From positions 30,604,488 to 30,668,487 of the forward strand of contig OZ024871.1 in the NCBI GenBank assembly GCA_964017185.1: a stretch of 64,000 nt of DNA. Direction: 5' to 3'. Both the position numbers and the translations under genes were made by a program. The notes beneath the pieces were generated by a model. The model did not search any database and was not told the DNA's origin. It was given only the letters and a program-made list of their open reading frames with translations. The stretch's first letter is position 1. Each line of letters begins with the position of its first letter. Source of the DNA: Rugalucina vietnamica. Taxonomy: Eukaryota > Mollusca > Bivalvia > Lucinida > Lucinidae. Positions 1 to 11,700 of this stretch are shown here, piece after piece.

Positions 1-271
1 GTTATTCTGGCTCAGATATATCATGAGAGTAAATTGCTCATTTAACTGAAATTTGTGAGATTTTCCAATCATTTAGCTAATTTCAACAAGATACTGACAA
101 AAAAGTGAGCCAATCTCTCACAATCTCCCCACAAAATAATCCCTGTATGGGTATTAACCATGGCAAAAAGCCAAGCTGAACTTAACATGACAGGTAGGAA
201 GGAAAAAAAATGTAATAAATGCAGCCACTCAAGTGTTTGAAATGGTCAGTTTTTGACCATATTAAATGTAC

Positions 272-3200
272 CTGTCATTTCTTCAATAAATTCAAAGTCA
301 TCTTCCTCTTCCTCCAGTGGACACTGCTTGATCTTGTAGAGCCAGTTCTGAATACTAGCATCAGTCGACATCCTCTCCAGGCCCTGCCCCTCTGGCCCCG
401 GGGCCGTGAGCCACTGGGACAGGTTGTAGGGTGGGTTGGAGCCCTGGTAGCTGGATCCCGGCTGACTGCAGTTGGCTGAGGAGCTCGGATACAGTAACCA
501 GTCCTCAATCCTGGTGGACAATTTGGGGATGTTTACATAAACCTGTAATTGGGACAAATTGTATTTGAATATATTCAGAATTTACACCACTCTTGGCAGT
601 CCTGGGACTTCAATAAGATGAGTACATTGTACATGCAGTTTTGCTACAAATATGATTTTTAAGTTTTCAAAAAGATTTGGCATAAATGTCTGATACATGT
701 ACAATAGTGCAAGCAATCTGCTCCTTGAACCTGTTCAATGACGAATGGTTTTAACAATTTAAAAATTGTATTTTCAGCATTCAAAAAAGCCAATTAGTTT
801 GAATTGTAAAGTGATAACACTTACATTTCGAACTGTTCTAAACCATTACGAAAACATGACCAAATAATATACAGATTTTTTAAGTTGTAAAAAAATAATA
901 ATTTTGATATCTTTTTTATATTTGATCAAAACACAGATTGTGGGAACATGTTAGAACTGTCTCGGAGGAGAACCCACAATCAATGTTTTGGACCAAAAAT
1001 AGAAAACATGATAGACACCTATACACCTCCGTTTTGGCTATATAAAGGTGGTGTTTAATGGGGTATACTTTTCATGGACATGATCTGATGATTAATCTAC
1101 TCAATACATACACAAGGTTGTTCTGTCCTGGCCCTGTTGATCTCCTCCACTGTCTTGTACAGTACATGATGTTCTGCATCCTCGTACTCCTCCAGATGCC
1201 TCGGCAGGCTAGGGGCCACATCCCCGGGGCCCAGGAAGGGAGACTGCAGGGGGCTCACGGCGTTAGAGACGACTTTACCAAATTCCATGATGGCTGAACG
1301 AAGTTTAGAGGGTTCACACTTGAAGTTGATGTGAGGTGTTTCTTCTGGTACAAGGTCACTAAGATCAAGCCTAAAATGTATGAGGAACACATGGGGTATG
1401 CGGCGATCATAACTGCTTATATTGCAGTCAAAGAAAGCAGATTTAATCCAATATAAACAAGAAAATTGGATTGCACTAAAAAGCTGTTGACTGCTTAGTC
1501 AGTGCACTTTGCAATCATGAATAATTTTTATATGTGCTAGGGTTTTTATATGAATTCTTTGATTGCTACCTACATAACATGAGGTGAACATAACCTAACC
1601 AGGGCCCGAGGTTATAAAACTTTTTTTCATGCTCAGCTCAGCTCAGCTGAGCTGGAAATTTAAAGTGCTCAACATTTCAGGTTTAGATCACCAAATCCTG
1701 CAATTTATCCTGCTGATAAATGTTAAAATGCCAACAATTGTTGGCATTTTAACATTTATGAGCAGGATAAATTTAAGTCTCAGCTGAGCTGAGCTTGAAA
1801 AAAGTTTTATAACCTCGGGGCCAGTAGGCTGTAGAATATACAAGGCAGTGTATAGAGGCCTAGGGGTACATTGTACTGTGTACTTCTGTTTTTCTGCCAT
1901 ATAAAAGAGCGAAAAAAGTTATCCATGTTGCAATCTAAAATAGAAACGAATAGTTGTAATTGTCAAGATGCCGCCACGTCAGAAAGTACAATGTGTATAT
2001 ATGAGCCGCCTCATGGGAAAACCAACAATCTGCATAGGCGAAAACAAAGACGCAGATCAGCTTCGCGGTAACCGCGAAGCTGATCAGCGTCTTTGTTTTC
2101 GCTACTCGGATAGTACAATTCCTCTTCTACTTAAATCCGAAATTTCAAGCTTCTAGCTCTTTCCTGTGCTTGTACAGGCTGGTTTGTGTCGGACCTGTTC
2201 GGAAACCACATTGTTGGTTTTCCCACGAGGTGGCTCATATTTTATTGCCTAACATTAATATGCATAAAAAGTTTAAGACTGTTTACTGAATTTACAAAAA
2301 GATTTTGATTTCAATGAACAAAACTTTAAAAAAGAACCTGACAAAATGACAACTTATAATGCATACAAAAAGATAACCATCGTTTCATCTTACCTTATCC
2401 TTGACTTTGAAAATACACAATGGAAAGATAGATGCACTGCAGCGAGTTTTACTGACAGACTGACTGATAATTTGAGCCGCTTCATAAGAAAACCGGATTT
2501 TCGCCTATGCGAAAACAAAAGCACAGATCAGCTTCGCAGTAACTGCGAAACTGATCAGCGCCTTTGTTTTCGCTACTCGGACAGTACAATTTCTCTTCTT
2601 CCCAAATCCGAAATTTCAAGCTTCTAGCCATCTTCTGAGCTTGTACAGCTCGGTTTGTGTCAGACCTGGTCGGAAACCCTGAAGACCGTTTTTCTCGCGT
2701 CACGGCTCATTTGATATGTAAACAAGGACTTGGGTCGATTTGGGACACATGGTTTTATCTATGTACCTATCTTCTATTTATAGGTATGTTTACATTCAAC
2801 TCTGATAACCTTCAAACCTTTGAGGATCACGTTTACAAAGATACCACCTGACTTTGCATTTATTTGACAACAGTACACTATTAAATGAGCCTTCACATTA
2901 GAAAACCAACAATGTGGGTTTCCAACCAGGTTCGACAAAAACCAGTCTGTACAGTCACGGAAGCAGGCTAGAAGCTTGAAACTTCTGACTTACCAAGAAG
3001 AGGGATTGTACTATCTGTGAGGCAAAAACTAAGATGCTGATCAGCTGTACAGTTACTGCACAGCTGATCTGCGTCTTTGTTTTTGCATATGCAGATTGTT
3101 GGCTCATATATAGACAATACAAAACACGAAGTCAAGTCCATAAGACATCTAGAATCAAATCAAGGAAAAAAAAACACAATTTTTACATCTGCAAACCCAA

Positions 3201-5984
3201 AAGTGCAGATTTATAACTAGAAAAAGTGCCTTGAGAGGCACGTATACCCCCGGCTGGTAGCTCCCCTTCACCCCTAGGCCCACTGCCCCCAACCCATATG
3301 CTCACTGACGCTAATACAATGAACCTGCATTCCCGAATAAAAGAGAGCAACCTAAACAAGTACCTTATAAATTTGTAATGCAAAATCACTGTCTAAAACC
3401 ATGGGGAGGAGAAGTGTAGTAGAATGACAGATCTATTTCATAACAGTATACAGAGCTGACTTGTATACTCAATCTAGGAGGGTCAGGTCCTCAGTCCTAG
3501 ATGGAAAATAGAATGTCATTCTTCAATAATATTAATTAATTAAAAAAAAAAAAAGAAGAAAAAAAAAAAAAAAAAAGAGATGTCCTAGATTTTGACCTCT
3601 AGCCCCACCCTGGGCATGACCCTAAAGTCTAATGTCATTAGGCACAAGGCAAACCTTATAGAGTACCTATGGTGCAAGTATGAATGATTTCTAAACATGG
3701 TGGTGAAGAAAAGTACAGAAAATAAAATATTTAAAGAAGTTCTAGATTTTGACCTCTAGCCCCACCCCCACACATGGACCCTAGAGTCTGAACCTTACAT
3801 GGTACCTATGTTCTAAGTATGAATGCTTTCTGACAAGACTTTGTGATCCTAGATGTCAAGAAAATAGAATTACAGAAAATTTATCATGGTATCTATCATA
3901 TTATAAATGTGTCCTAGATTTTGACCTCTAGCCCCACCCCTGGGGATGGTGACATGGAATATGAAAGCTAACCCTATCGGGTATCTATGAACTAAATAAG
4001 AGTACATCCCTATGATTGTGTGTTAAGATATGGACTAAAAGAAGAAACATTAACATTGTAAACAGCACATTTTAAAGGTGACCTAGATTTTGACCTCCAG
4101 CCCCACCCCTGGGCATGGACCCTGGGGTCCGAACTCATGGAAACAAAGCAAACCCTATAGGGTACCTATGGTCCAAATATGAATGGTTTCTGACCACTGG
4201 TTCATGAGATATACACCACTAGAGAAACTTTAACTAAAACTTTGACGTAAATTCTACGAACGTTCCGGAATTACGAACGAACTAACTAACTAACGAACAT
4301 AGGAACGGAAAAGCAAAAGCTATATACCTGTCGGCATAAATGCCGGGGGTATAATAATTGGTAGATACTGCTCAGGTGATCAGCACCTTTTGTTTCAACA
4401 TCCCTTTTCAATAACTTAAAGCCCCTAGGCAGTCTGTAATTGGATGACTACATCACAGCTTGAGTTGAATGGGCGAAGTCTGGTCAGCCCAAGATTTTCT
4501 CGTGTTGCTGCTCAACAGATAACAGCAGGGTGGTGAGATACTAGGCTAGTTTTGTTATCACAAGTGTTGACAACCTTTGGTAAGTACACACAAATTTATA
4601 TGAGCCGCCTCATGGGAAAACCAACAATCTGCATATGCGAAAACAAAGACGCAGATCAGCTTCGCGGTCACCGCGAAGCTGATCAGCGCCTTTGTTTTCG
4701 CTACTCGGATAGTACAATTCCTCCTCTACTTAACTCCAAAGTTTCAAGCTTCTAGCCTGCTTCGGTGCTTGTACAGGTCGGTTTGTGTCGGACCTGTTCG
4801 GAAACCACATTGTTGGTTTTCCCACGAGGCGGCTCATATATGGAAACACAACGATTGAACACGGGTACAATTTAGACAGCCAACTGAAGGTAAAGAACAC
4901 CAATCTTATTATTGGCTAGCTGACCAATAAACACTTAGTTTGACATGTATTTGATTTCCAAGCTGGTTACTGTCTGCAGACAATGGGATTTTTACCCGGT
5001 AACCCCCAAAAGGATCATTTATCATGTACCCCCAAAATTAAAGTAATATTCTTTATGCTGCACATTGAGGGTACAACAATAATGAAGAAAACTGTCAAAA
5101 TTAATGTACCCTCAATTTCGAAATGCAGTGCCACTAACTGTAGGAACCCTAATGAGTTAACGCACTGTGTCCTCATGTATGTCCAAAACGTAAATGACAA
5201 CTTGGTGAATATTTCCTTTACCTCTCAAACTTAGATGAGCTACTGCAGGACTCTGCGTCTTGTGGGTATGTCAAACTGCTCTGTAACACCCCCAACGTCT
5301 TGTTGAGCCTCGCGCTCTGTTCCTGGAGGATCTCTTCTTTAGCTCCGGACACCGTGTCAAGCTGATTCAGCAACCATACTTCACGATTTCTCAGAGCTTC
5401 CAACTGACGACTGATACTGCCCTGAATCTGGGACTTAGCCTGTCAATGAAACATTGAGCCATGTCATGAGAAAACTGTCTGTTTGGCCTCTGATATCAAA
5501 TCCACACAAACTAGCATGTACAGTCACAGAATAAGGCTATAAGCTTGAAATTCTGAATTTAAGTAGAAGAGGAATTGAACTAGCAATTTAGCAAAAACAA
5601 TGGCGCTGATCAGCTATAATGCAATTATTGCACAGCTGATCTGCGCCTTTGTTTTCGCATATGCAAAACCCCTGTTTTCTCATTAAGTGGCTCACATTGT
5701 TTTCAAAAGCTTAGACCTTATTTAGGTAACGTAAATTATCTATAGGTTAAATTTCAGGATTTTCATTGAAACCCTATTTATTTGTTTTAGCTGAATAACT
5801 GATACTGCTTTAAACATATAATGTAGAAATTTATCGAGACCAACCATCACAAAATGTGAAACAAGGTGAAGGTAAAAAGTCATGAAGAAGTGGTGAATAC
5901 CTCTCCTGTGTTTCTGGACAGCTGTCTCTTTGTTTGATCAATCTGTCGAAGGGCAGTCTCTAGTTTCTTGATGTTACTCTCCAT
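272..5984 (-). CDS. NCOA4: NCOA4-like ferritinophagy receptor (ARA70 family), 3' part outside window
   Basis: NCOA4 binds ferritin heavy chain and delivers ferritin to autophagosomes so that iron is released in lysosomes. Four coding exons are seen on the minus strand: 5984-5901, 5439-5222, 1370-1112 and 542-272, all with AG/GT borders and compatible phases (0, 2, 0, then 1 at the exit), giving about 277 residues. The N-terminal part reads as the family coiled coil: the stretch LEALRNREVWLLNQLD closely matches the vertebrate LECLRSREVWLYEQVD region, and a later segment, LVPEETPHINFKCEPSKLRS, fits the second conserved ARA70 block. The last visible exon carries the W-L motifs typical of NCOA4 (EDWLLYP, SQWLTAP, QNWLYKI) and an acidic run. 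The ATG at 5984 is chosen because an in-frame TGA lies just upstream. The human protein is about 614 aa, so the C-terminal ferritin-binding half should lie beyond position 1. Introns are full of MITEs. The family call is firm; the exon C donor has a near alternative (GTGTAT), settled by phase. Confidence 0.88.
841..1092. mobile_element. Family B palindromic MITE, copy 1
   Basis: Outer inverted ends (ATTACGAAAACATG and its partner CATGGACATGATCTG) surround a large central hairpin built on CAAAACACAGATTGTGG and CCACAATCAATGTTTTGG. It lies in the NCOA4 intron before exon D. Related copies: 30941-31198 and 62328-62604. Confidence 0.7.
1602..1823. mobile_element. Family C palindromic MITE, copy 1
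   Basis: The ends GGCCCGAGGTTATAAAACTT and AAGTTTTATAACCTCGGGGC are inverted. Inside is a hairpin of TGTTAAAATGCCAAC and its complement joined at AATT, plus AGCTCAGCTGAGCT palindromes. A second copy is at 58820-59053. Confidence 0.8.
2001..2238. mobile_element. Family A palindromic MITE, copy 1 (GCCGCCTCATGGG type)
   Basis: Inverted ends ATGAGCCGCCTCATGGGAAA with an internal perfect hairpin of CAGATCAGCTTCGCGGT. Lies in the NCOA4 intron between exons B and C. Family A shares the core CGAAAACAAAGRCGC...GCGCCTTTGTTTTCG and a length of about 238 bp. Confidence 0.9.
2472..2710. mobile_element. Family A MITE, copy 2
   Basis: Diverged ends (TTGAGCCGCTTCATAAGAAA and a CACGGCTCAT terminus) with the usual hairpin core. 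NCOA4 intron. Confidence 0.85.
2885..3107. mobile_element. Family A MITE, copy 3
   Basis: Starts ATGAGCCTTCACATTAGAAA and ends TTGTTGGCTCAT, having lost part of the right terminus. The core CTGATCAGCTGTACAGTTAC is variant. NCOA4 intron. Confidence 0.8.
3226..4356. mobile_element. T3 element: hairpin-ended unit with tandem 160-170-bp body
   Basis: A leading hairpin (GTGCCTTGAGAGGCAC) is followed by TATACCCCCGGC, and the right end is its inverse, GCCGGGGGTATA. The body holds four diverged repeats each containing CTAGATTTTGACCTCTAGCC (at 3582, 3740, 3913, 4084) and an A-rich run at 3540-3577. The same body unit recurs at 54950-55600. The architecture resembles the tandem-repeat MITEs and pearl elements described in bivalves. 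Confidence 0.7.
4600..4837. mobile_element. Family A MITE, copy 4
   Basis: Near-perfect full copy with ATGAGCCGCCTCATGGG and CGAGGCGGCTCAT ends; almost the same sequence as copy 1. NCOA4 intron. Confidence 0.9.
5455..5694. mobile_element. Family A MITE, copy 5, next to the NCOA4 exon B acceptor
   Basis: Ends TGAGCCATGTCATGAGAAAA and AGTGGCTCA. Its left end lies 15 bp from the first base of NCOA4 exon B (5439), so it forms the region where a branch point and pyrimidine tract should lie. Confidence 0.85.
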
Positions 5985-6033
5985 GCCCGTTCACATGTGT
6001 TTCTGTGCTTTTGTAGACTTTCCGATGATAAAC
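5985..6033 (-). promoter_or_regulatory. NCOA4 5' UTR segment with start-stop uORF (ATGTGA)
   Basis: A plausible splice acceptor (TTCTTCAG on the minus strand) ends at 6034, leaving 49 nt of leader before the NCOA4 ATG. Within it, at 5996-5991, is ATG directly followed by TGA, and the main ATG begins 6 nt after that stop. A minimal start-stop uORF of this kind can hold or discard scanning ribosomes. The motif is seen directly; the transcript boundary and the regulatory role are inferred. Confidence 0.5.
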
Positions 6034-7733
6034 CTGAAGAATCCTACGCAATTTAATGCAGATTATTTTAGTTTGTACTAACTGCCATGATGCAAGATAA
6101 AATTAAGTCAGATGTGTTGCTGCAATAAGAATCTTCTTTTCTGTTTTGTATATGCAAGAAGACAATAACATCAATAACAGGAATTCAGCTTTTTGCAGGC
6201 AATTTGCATACAAACTTTGTTCATCTCTGGTTGCATTATTATCAGAAGTACGAAATTGAAATTTTCAGCCATTATCAAGGTCTAATACTTGACTCGGATA
6301 AACTTTGAAAATTTAAAAAATCGTCCACCAATTTCGTTATTTTGTTCGTTAGAAATTGGCATTGAAACCGGAAGTGTGCGGCAGCCGTGACCTGCTTGTC
6401 CTCGAAAATAGTCTAAAATAGCTCATCCGGATTATATCTCTCATTGCCAGGCCTCACCAAGTGAATTCAACAGGGATTAACATGTTTAAGAGGCACATTG
6501 ATGAATTTTTCAAAAAATCTCAAAAATAGCGATTTTTAAAAATGTGTTAAAAGTCTACCGGTAGAGAAAATTCGAATGTTTGATGTTTTTCGAAGCCGAA
6601 AGGGCCCATTTGATAACACCCGTACCTAATTTCAATAAATGTTGCGCAATATCCAATTTTTTATTCAAAAAAATTGATTTTTGCATTTTCGCGTTTAGTG
6701 AAAGAAAATTATTTCTGAACACTTTGGAACTTTACTTACTTGAAAAACACGTCTTTAGGCAAAAAACGTGCAATTTTGAACATGGCTTAGACACAAGAAA
6801 TGAGTTTGAAAAGTGGCCTCTTATAACTTTTTTTCAGTGTAGTCAACTTTCCTACATTCAGAAAAAAGTCCCAAAAAGACTTCCAAGATTAAAATATTAA
6901 GATCAAGGCACTCTCATGGACAATAAGCCATTTGTCCACCATGACAGACATCTGGTGTCCTGCAGACTAAAGAAGATTTTACAACAACTGAAAATACCCT
7001 CAAGCTCCAGCAATTTACACCTCTGTAACATAAAGGAAGAAGGCATAAGGAGATGGAAACTAAGTCACTGTCCCTGCCACTAAATCTTGGTAAAATTTCC
7101 AAAAGGTTGAGCCAAAACAACTGGTCCCTGCAGTGTGGGGCTCAAATGTCAAAGTCCCAACAATGACTTGGAGCTGAGGCCTTAATAGAATGCTATCAAT
7201 TAGGGCTCTGCCTCAGTTGTAATCAACTTCACATTTGTTCATCTCTCATTCAAATATGATTGTTTCATCGGTCCTGAAGGCTAGACTAGGGACCTTAAAA
7301 ATGGATGCTTCAAATATGTGTAGTCAGTGTAGCCAGCAGTATCGATGGAACACAATCAATGGTCATCTCACATCCAAAATATTACTTAGTTTCTGAAAGA
7401 GCTATATTGGTACCAGGTTATTCGGCTAATGACCCCTAATGGTGCAATATGATCCAGAGATCATAGAACTGTCATAATAACGTAATTATCTCATCTCTGC
7501 AGGGGGTAATATAGTTGCAAAATCTCACTCCGCTATATCACACATATGTTCCATATCTCTTTTTCGTTTCGCTCCATTGAGACTGTACACATCAGCTGAG
7601 TGTGCGAGTCTAGGGGTAATAAAGAGGCCCCTAAAGGATAATACCAGTGATCCACTGTTTATTGATTTTATGGTCAATGGTAACGTGCAATAAAACTGTC
7701 TCCCTCTGCAATCAACATTGATTTTTCCTGTTT
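6034..7733. other. Unassigned DNA, probable NCOA4 5' intron
   Basis: No recognised gene or known repeat was seen here. An open frame at 6580-6900 (plus, 106 codons) is lysine/phenylalanine-rich, lacks any recognisable motif and lies in AT-rich DNA, so it is not called. If the upstream NCOA4 promoter proposed near 8.2-8.4 kb is right, this stretch is its first intron. Confidence 0.3.
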
Positions 7734-7840
7734 GGGCCCTACTAGTCTGGCGGGTCAGCCATCAAAATGAATTTTTGATAACTGATGAACCACTGGGTAT
7801 GATACTTCATTTTGACGGCTGACCAGTCAGACTAGGGCCC
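7734..7840. mobile_element. Family D hairpin MITE (107 bp)
   Basis: Arms of about 34 bp, starting GGGCCCTACTAGTCTGGC and closing with the inverse (GACCAGTCAGACTAGGGCCC), almost fill the element. No open frame. Confidence 0.75.
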
Positions 7841-7890
7841 CCTACCTGTATTCGGAGTTATTGTCAGGCCAATAGGTTTTCTAGTGTCCA

Positions 7891-7949
7891 TATCTATCTA
7901 TCTTCTGATACCGAGTCGATCAATTTCTGATCATCACCTCAATAAAATC
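7891..7949 (-). repeat. LINE 3'-tail stub
   Basis: On the minus strand the sequence TGATGATCAGAAATTGATCG followed by a GATA-rich end matches the last 50-60 bp of the LINE at 17680-17735. It is either an extreme 5' truncation or a SINE sharing the LINE tail. Confidence 0.7.
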
Positions 7950-8205
7950 CTGTCCCTTATCATTGATCAGCTAATGGTCCTCAATGACAAAAACAGGAAA
8001 TTTGGTGGTGATTTTTTTTCTTTTGTAAAAAGCTTGTACTTGTTTTCATAAAGACAAGACAATGACCTTTCCGAAAATGAATGTCAAAGAAGCATCGCTG
8101 GCCAAAAACGTCCCATTATTATTGAAAGTCAAAGAACAGTGTCTCTGTCTCATGATAAATTCATAATCTTTGACATAAAGAGAAAGAAAACAACAATATA
8201 TACCG

Positions 8206-8360
8206 TTTTTTCTGGCCGTCTCTGTCGATCTGTCACTCAGCCCTCACATTCGGGAAACTGACGTCATGAACTTATTTTTTTATTGACCAATCAGAACACT
8301 GCGAGTAGCTGAACTTGACCTTGATTTATTTAGAGGCACACGTGATCCGCCTTTCACGTG
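8206..8360 (-). promoter_or_regulatory. Candidate promoter: CRE plus two CACGTG E-boxes upstream of NCOA4
   Basis: A perfect palindromic CRE (TGACGTCA, 8259-8266) and two E-boxes (CACGTG, 8339-8344 and 8355-8360) lie within about 100 bp, together with a CCAAT-like CCAATCAG near 8288. On the minus strand a candidate donor (AACG then GTATAT) ends at about 8206, which could splice to the acceptor at 6034. CREB/ATF and bHLH-ZIP factors bind such sites. The alternative is that the block belongs to the 5' UTR promoter of the LINE that starts just to the right. Confidence 0.35.
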
Positions 8361-8494
8361 GGCGAAGTCTATACTTCGGCAATTTCCGTGAATATATTGA
8401 CCCAATTAGTGACACTCTTGATCCAATTTCGTATTCGTTCTACGTAGCGCACATGCACCAATAAGCACACAGTGCGCCCGGGACAGTGCGCGAC

Positions 8495-8749
8495 ATGGCT
8501 CACGTACCACACTTTTGCAGTGTCTCTATTCTAAGGGCTAGTCTCAGGTTTAAAGATCACCGCTCTGGTAAGCTCATTCATTTATACATTTTTACTCTTC
8601 TGATAAGTAACTCCTGGGACACCGAAACAAATCCTGGTCCAGAATCCCTTATTGACAATTCTCACTTTCCGTGTGGACTGTGTGATGTCAGTGTTGGATG
8701 GGATGACCGCGGGATTTGTTGCGACTCATGCAACATCTGGTACCATATC
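8495..8749 (+). CDS. LINE ORF, N-terminal part: 2A-like motif and PHD finger
   Basis: The ATG at 8495 opens a frame with a hydrophobic stretch (LIHLYIFTLLIS) followed by DTETNPGP at 8618-8641. This fits the DxExNPGP ribosome-skipping 2A consensus known from APE-type non-LTR retrotransposons. A PHD-type zinc finger follows (CGLC, then CDSC and WYH) and is cut at the W-Y-H step by the 5.45-kb insertion; the frame resumes at 14202. Family knowledge suggests that 2A would separate a short leader from the main protein; here this is inference. A GTG nine bases upstream is also in frame, but ATG is preferred. Confidence 0.75.
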
Positions 8750-11700
8750 ACGGTAGGTAACCAAAACGGATCCTTTCAGAGGAAATGTGCGTTGCCGGTT
8801 CCTTTCGGATGAAGGGACGGTTCCTTTCAGAGGAAATCGTCAATATCGTCGTCGTTGTGTTTAGAGAAACGATTTTTTGAGGTTTTATCGTGAACAATAA
8901 GTGCAAAACGTGTGTGCACGTAATGACGTTGTAATCAAGGTACAATCTCAGCGCTTTCTTTATGTGCACAACCATTTCGTAATTGCTTTCGAGATAAAAA
9001 TGTTGGCCGAGAACTGCTTTTTGTGACGACAGGCAGGCGAAAACCCTTAAATATTTGGGAAAATGTCATTGATCAAAACGTTTTAGCACTTCTTGTCCCT
9101 AGATATTGTATTTGCCAATCTGAAATTAAATGAATAAAGTGGTAATATACTTGTACTTGATAAATAAACGTGAAAAACAACTTCTGTTGGTGGTAACGGT
9201 TCCTCAAGGAGACAGACACAGGATCCTTTCGGAGCTGAGGCTATGGATCCTTCAGGAGGAAATGTGCTTACATGCATTACCTTCACATGATGATACCACT
9301 TCAGACGGTTACTATTCTTTCAATCACCGAAAATGATGACGGGTAACAAAATGTTTGGTCCCAGATAGCAAATATCATTGGGCCAACATTGCATATTGAT
9401 TGGGTAATTGGCATTTGGTTGCGGTCGCATGTACATGATTGGGCCAATGTTGGCGTGGTAGTGCATTCACATGCAATATTTGCCGACGTTGGCCCAACTT
9501 TGGCAAAGGATCTGTTACTGCAACGGATCATGAAAGTGATTTTCTTTCACAGAAACAAGAGTGGCCCAATATTTGTTAGCAATTATACCCAGCAGGCACA
9601 CAGCGCTCTTTGATGTTGTGTGCATGCTGGAATAGTATAGGATTTTTTCTTCTTTTCTTTTTATTTTTCTTTTCAATATAGTGTAGTAATTAATGCATAC
9701 TAGTTTAAGTTCGAATTGAGGGAAAGTGCTAACTGTAGTGACCATGTATGACAAGGCTCATACAAAGGAGCCTGAGAAAATAAATAAAAACTTGTCGTGT
9801 ACACTTTCCGTTGGCCGATGGTTGGCATATCATTGGCCGATTCGTATATGATTAAATACTGACCGGTGTTAATTTGTAATCGATTAATTACTGTCTTTAA
9901 ATCTTATTCAATAAAGAGACAGTCCGGTTTCCTCATAGTTTCAATTTATATATCAATCATAAATAATAATTATGATTTATATGTAAATCACCATCGATGA
10001 TTTTAAAACCATTATCTTAATTAGCAGTTACTTCCTTGATCAGGCCATTTAAACTTACAGTATATCTAATCTGTAAACATTTAGTAAGCAATGAGAGCAA
10101 AATTGAAGTTATTACCTTTTTCACTGTAACACGTCTTTTCATAATATTGTGGTTTATTATTTGCTTCGCTGCTCCAGCCAGAGTACAAGAGTACATCAGT
10201 TGTCATAGCAACGAGAAAAATTTCTCAGGCATGTGAGAATTATTAACAGGTGTTTCGCATGAAGTTTTAGAGAAGTCAGTTTTGCATGTTGGGAAATAGA
10301 CACACTGAGGTTTAGAAGGTAAGTTTTATTTATTTATTATTTTTTTTTTTTTCATTACAAAAGGCAGTTGCGTAAATATAATTGATTTTATATAATATAA
10401 TTCAATACAAGTATTTTATTTCCTTTAGCCATCACACTTCGTTGCAACAAAGAGGTTTTAGTTTTAACATGTATTTCTTAAACAGCTATTCCTTTATGAG
10501 ATAAAATGCACGCGTTAAAATGTTGCATAAATGAGGCTAGTTTATGTTTTTGTCATGGTGCTGTATTCATTCGTTTGTTTTCAGAAGACCAGTCGTCAAA
10601 GTTATCCAGCACAGAGAAAACGAAAAATGAAGAGTTTACCTTCTCCAAAGCCACGAGACCAAGCTCGACTGTCACCGTGGTGCTGCAGATCAAGAAACTG
10701 TACCGAGTGGACATGTGCGATTGAAATACATCGTCCATAGCTTGTAATAAGCACATTCAAACAGTGATGGGCCAACAAAAAATGCAAAACCTCCCGGCAT
10801 TGGCCCAATGTCGAACCAATGTTATGGGCCAAAGATGGGCCGATGAGCAAACGCTAGGTTGGCCCATTCAATATTTACAACCATGGGCCAATCGTGCGGC
10901 GTCCGATGGGCCAATGGAGGGCCAATGTATACGTGCTATCTGGGGTACTACAACTATGTACTGTAAATAACTTAGACGTGTAAAATTAAGAGTGTTTCTG
11001 CTAGTTTGTCAAAAATAAGGTCGGAAAAAAGAACACTTTATGATATTTTCATTACTCCAGATTCTTTTTAATACGTAAGCATTCCACATTGTAACAAACG
11101 AGTTTTTATTTGTAAACTTTAAGGACAAGAAGTAAATAAATAAGGTCCAGGAACTGCATATGTCTATAAATAGATCAGGGGAAACAATAGTAGAATTAGC
11201 GACTCAAAGCCGAAAATCGTTTGATTTTACTAGTTTTGTAGGCTATTTAATGTTTTTACTGGAAGTTTTTTGCTGCTGCTAAAATTTAATAAAAAAACAC
11301 ACGATTAACACGAAAATGATGCAGCTACAGGTAATGTTACAAAATCCACAATCGGTTCGACTTTTGTTTAAATGCAACTAAAGGAGCGAGGTCACGAAGT
11401 GCAGGTTTGCTAGACAGTGCAACTAGAAAATATGGCAATAAGACTAAACGCACAGCCCCTTAAATGTTTATTTTTCGGTACACAAGGAAGTAATTCTACC
11501 ATTTCATGGTTTTGATCAAGCCTTTCGTGGAGCATGCCTTAGGGACCCACTGGACGGTATTACTGGATTGTAGGTGTCTACACACAAATCACACAAATGA
11601 TTTGTTTTCTCCTTGATTGGCGCATTTAGGATTTTGCGGCAACTTGAATGGAATGACGGTATCAGTGGCTATAAAAGATCTTACAGAAAAGAATAGCTAG

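Noticed and set aside
4552-4755. Open frame shared with 1968-2156 and 2346-2627 (ENKDADQLRG)
   Set aside because: Translation of the family A MITE hairpin, not a protein family.
6580-6900. 106-codon plus-strand open frame
   Set aside because: No motif and biased AT-rich composition; lies in a probable NCOA4 5' intron.
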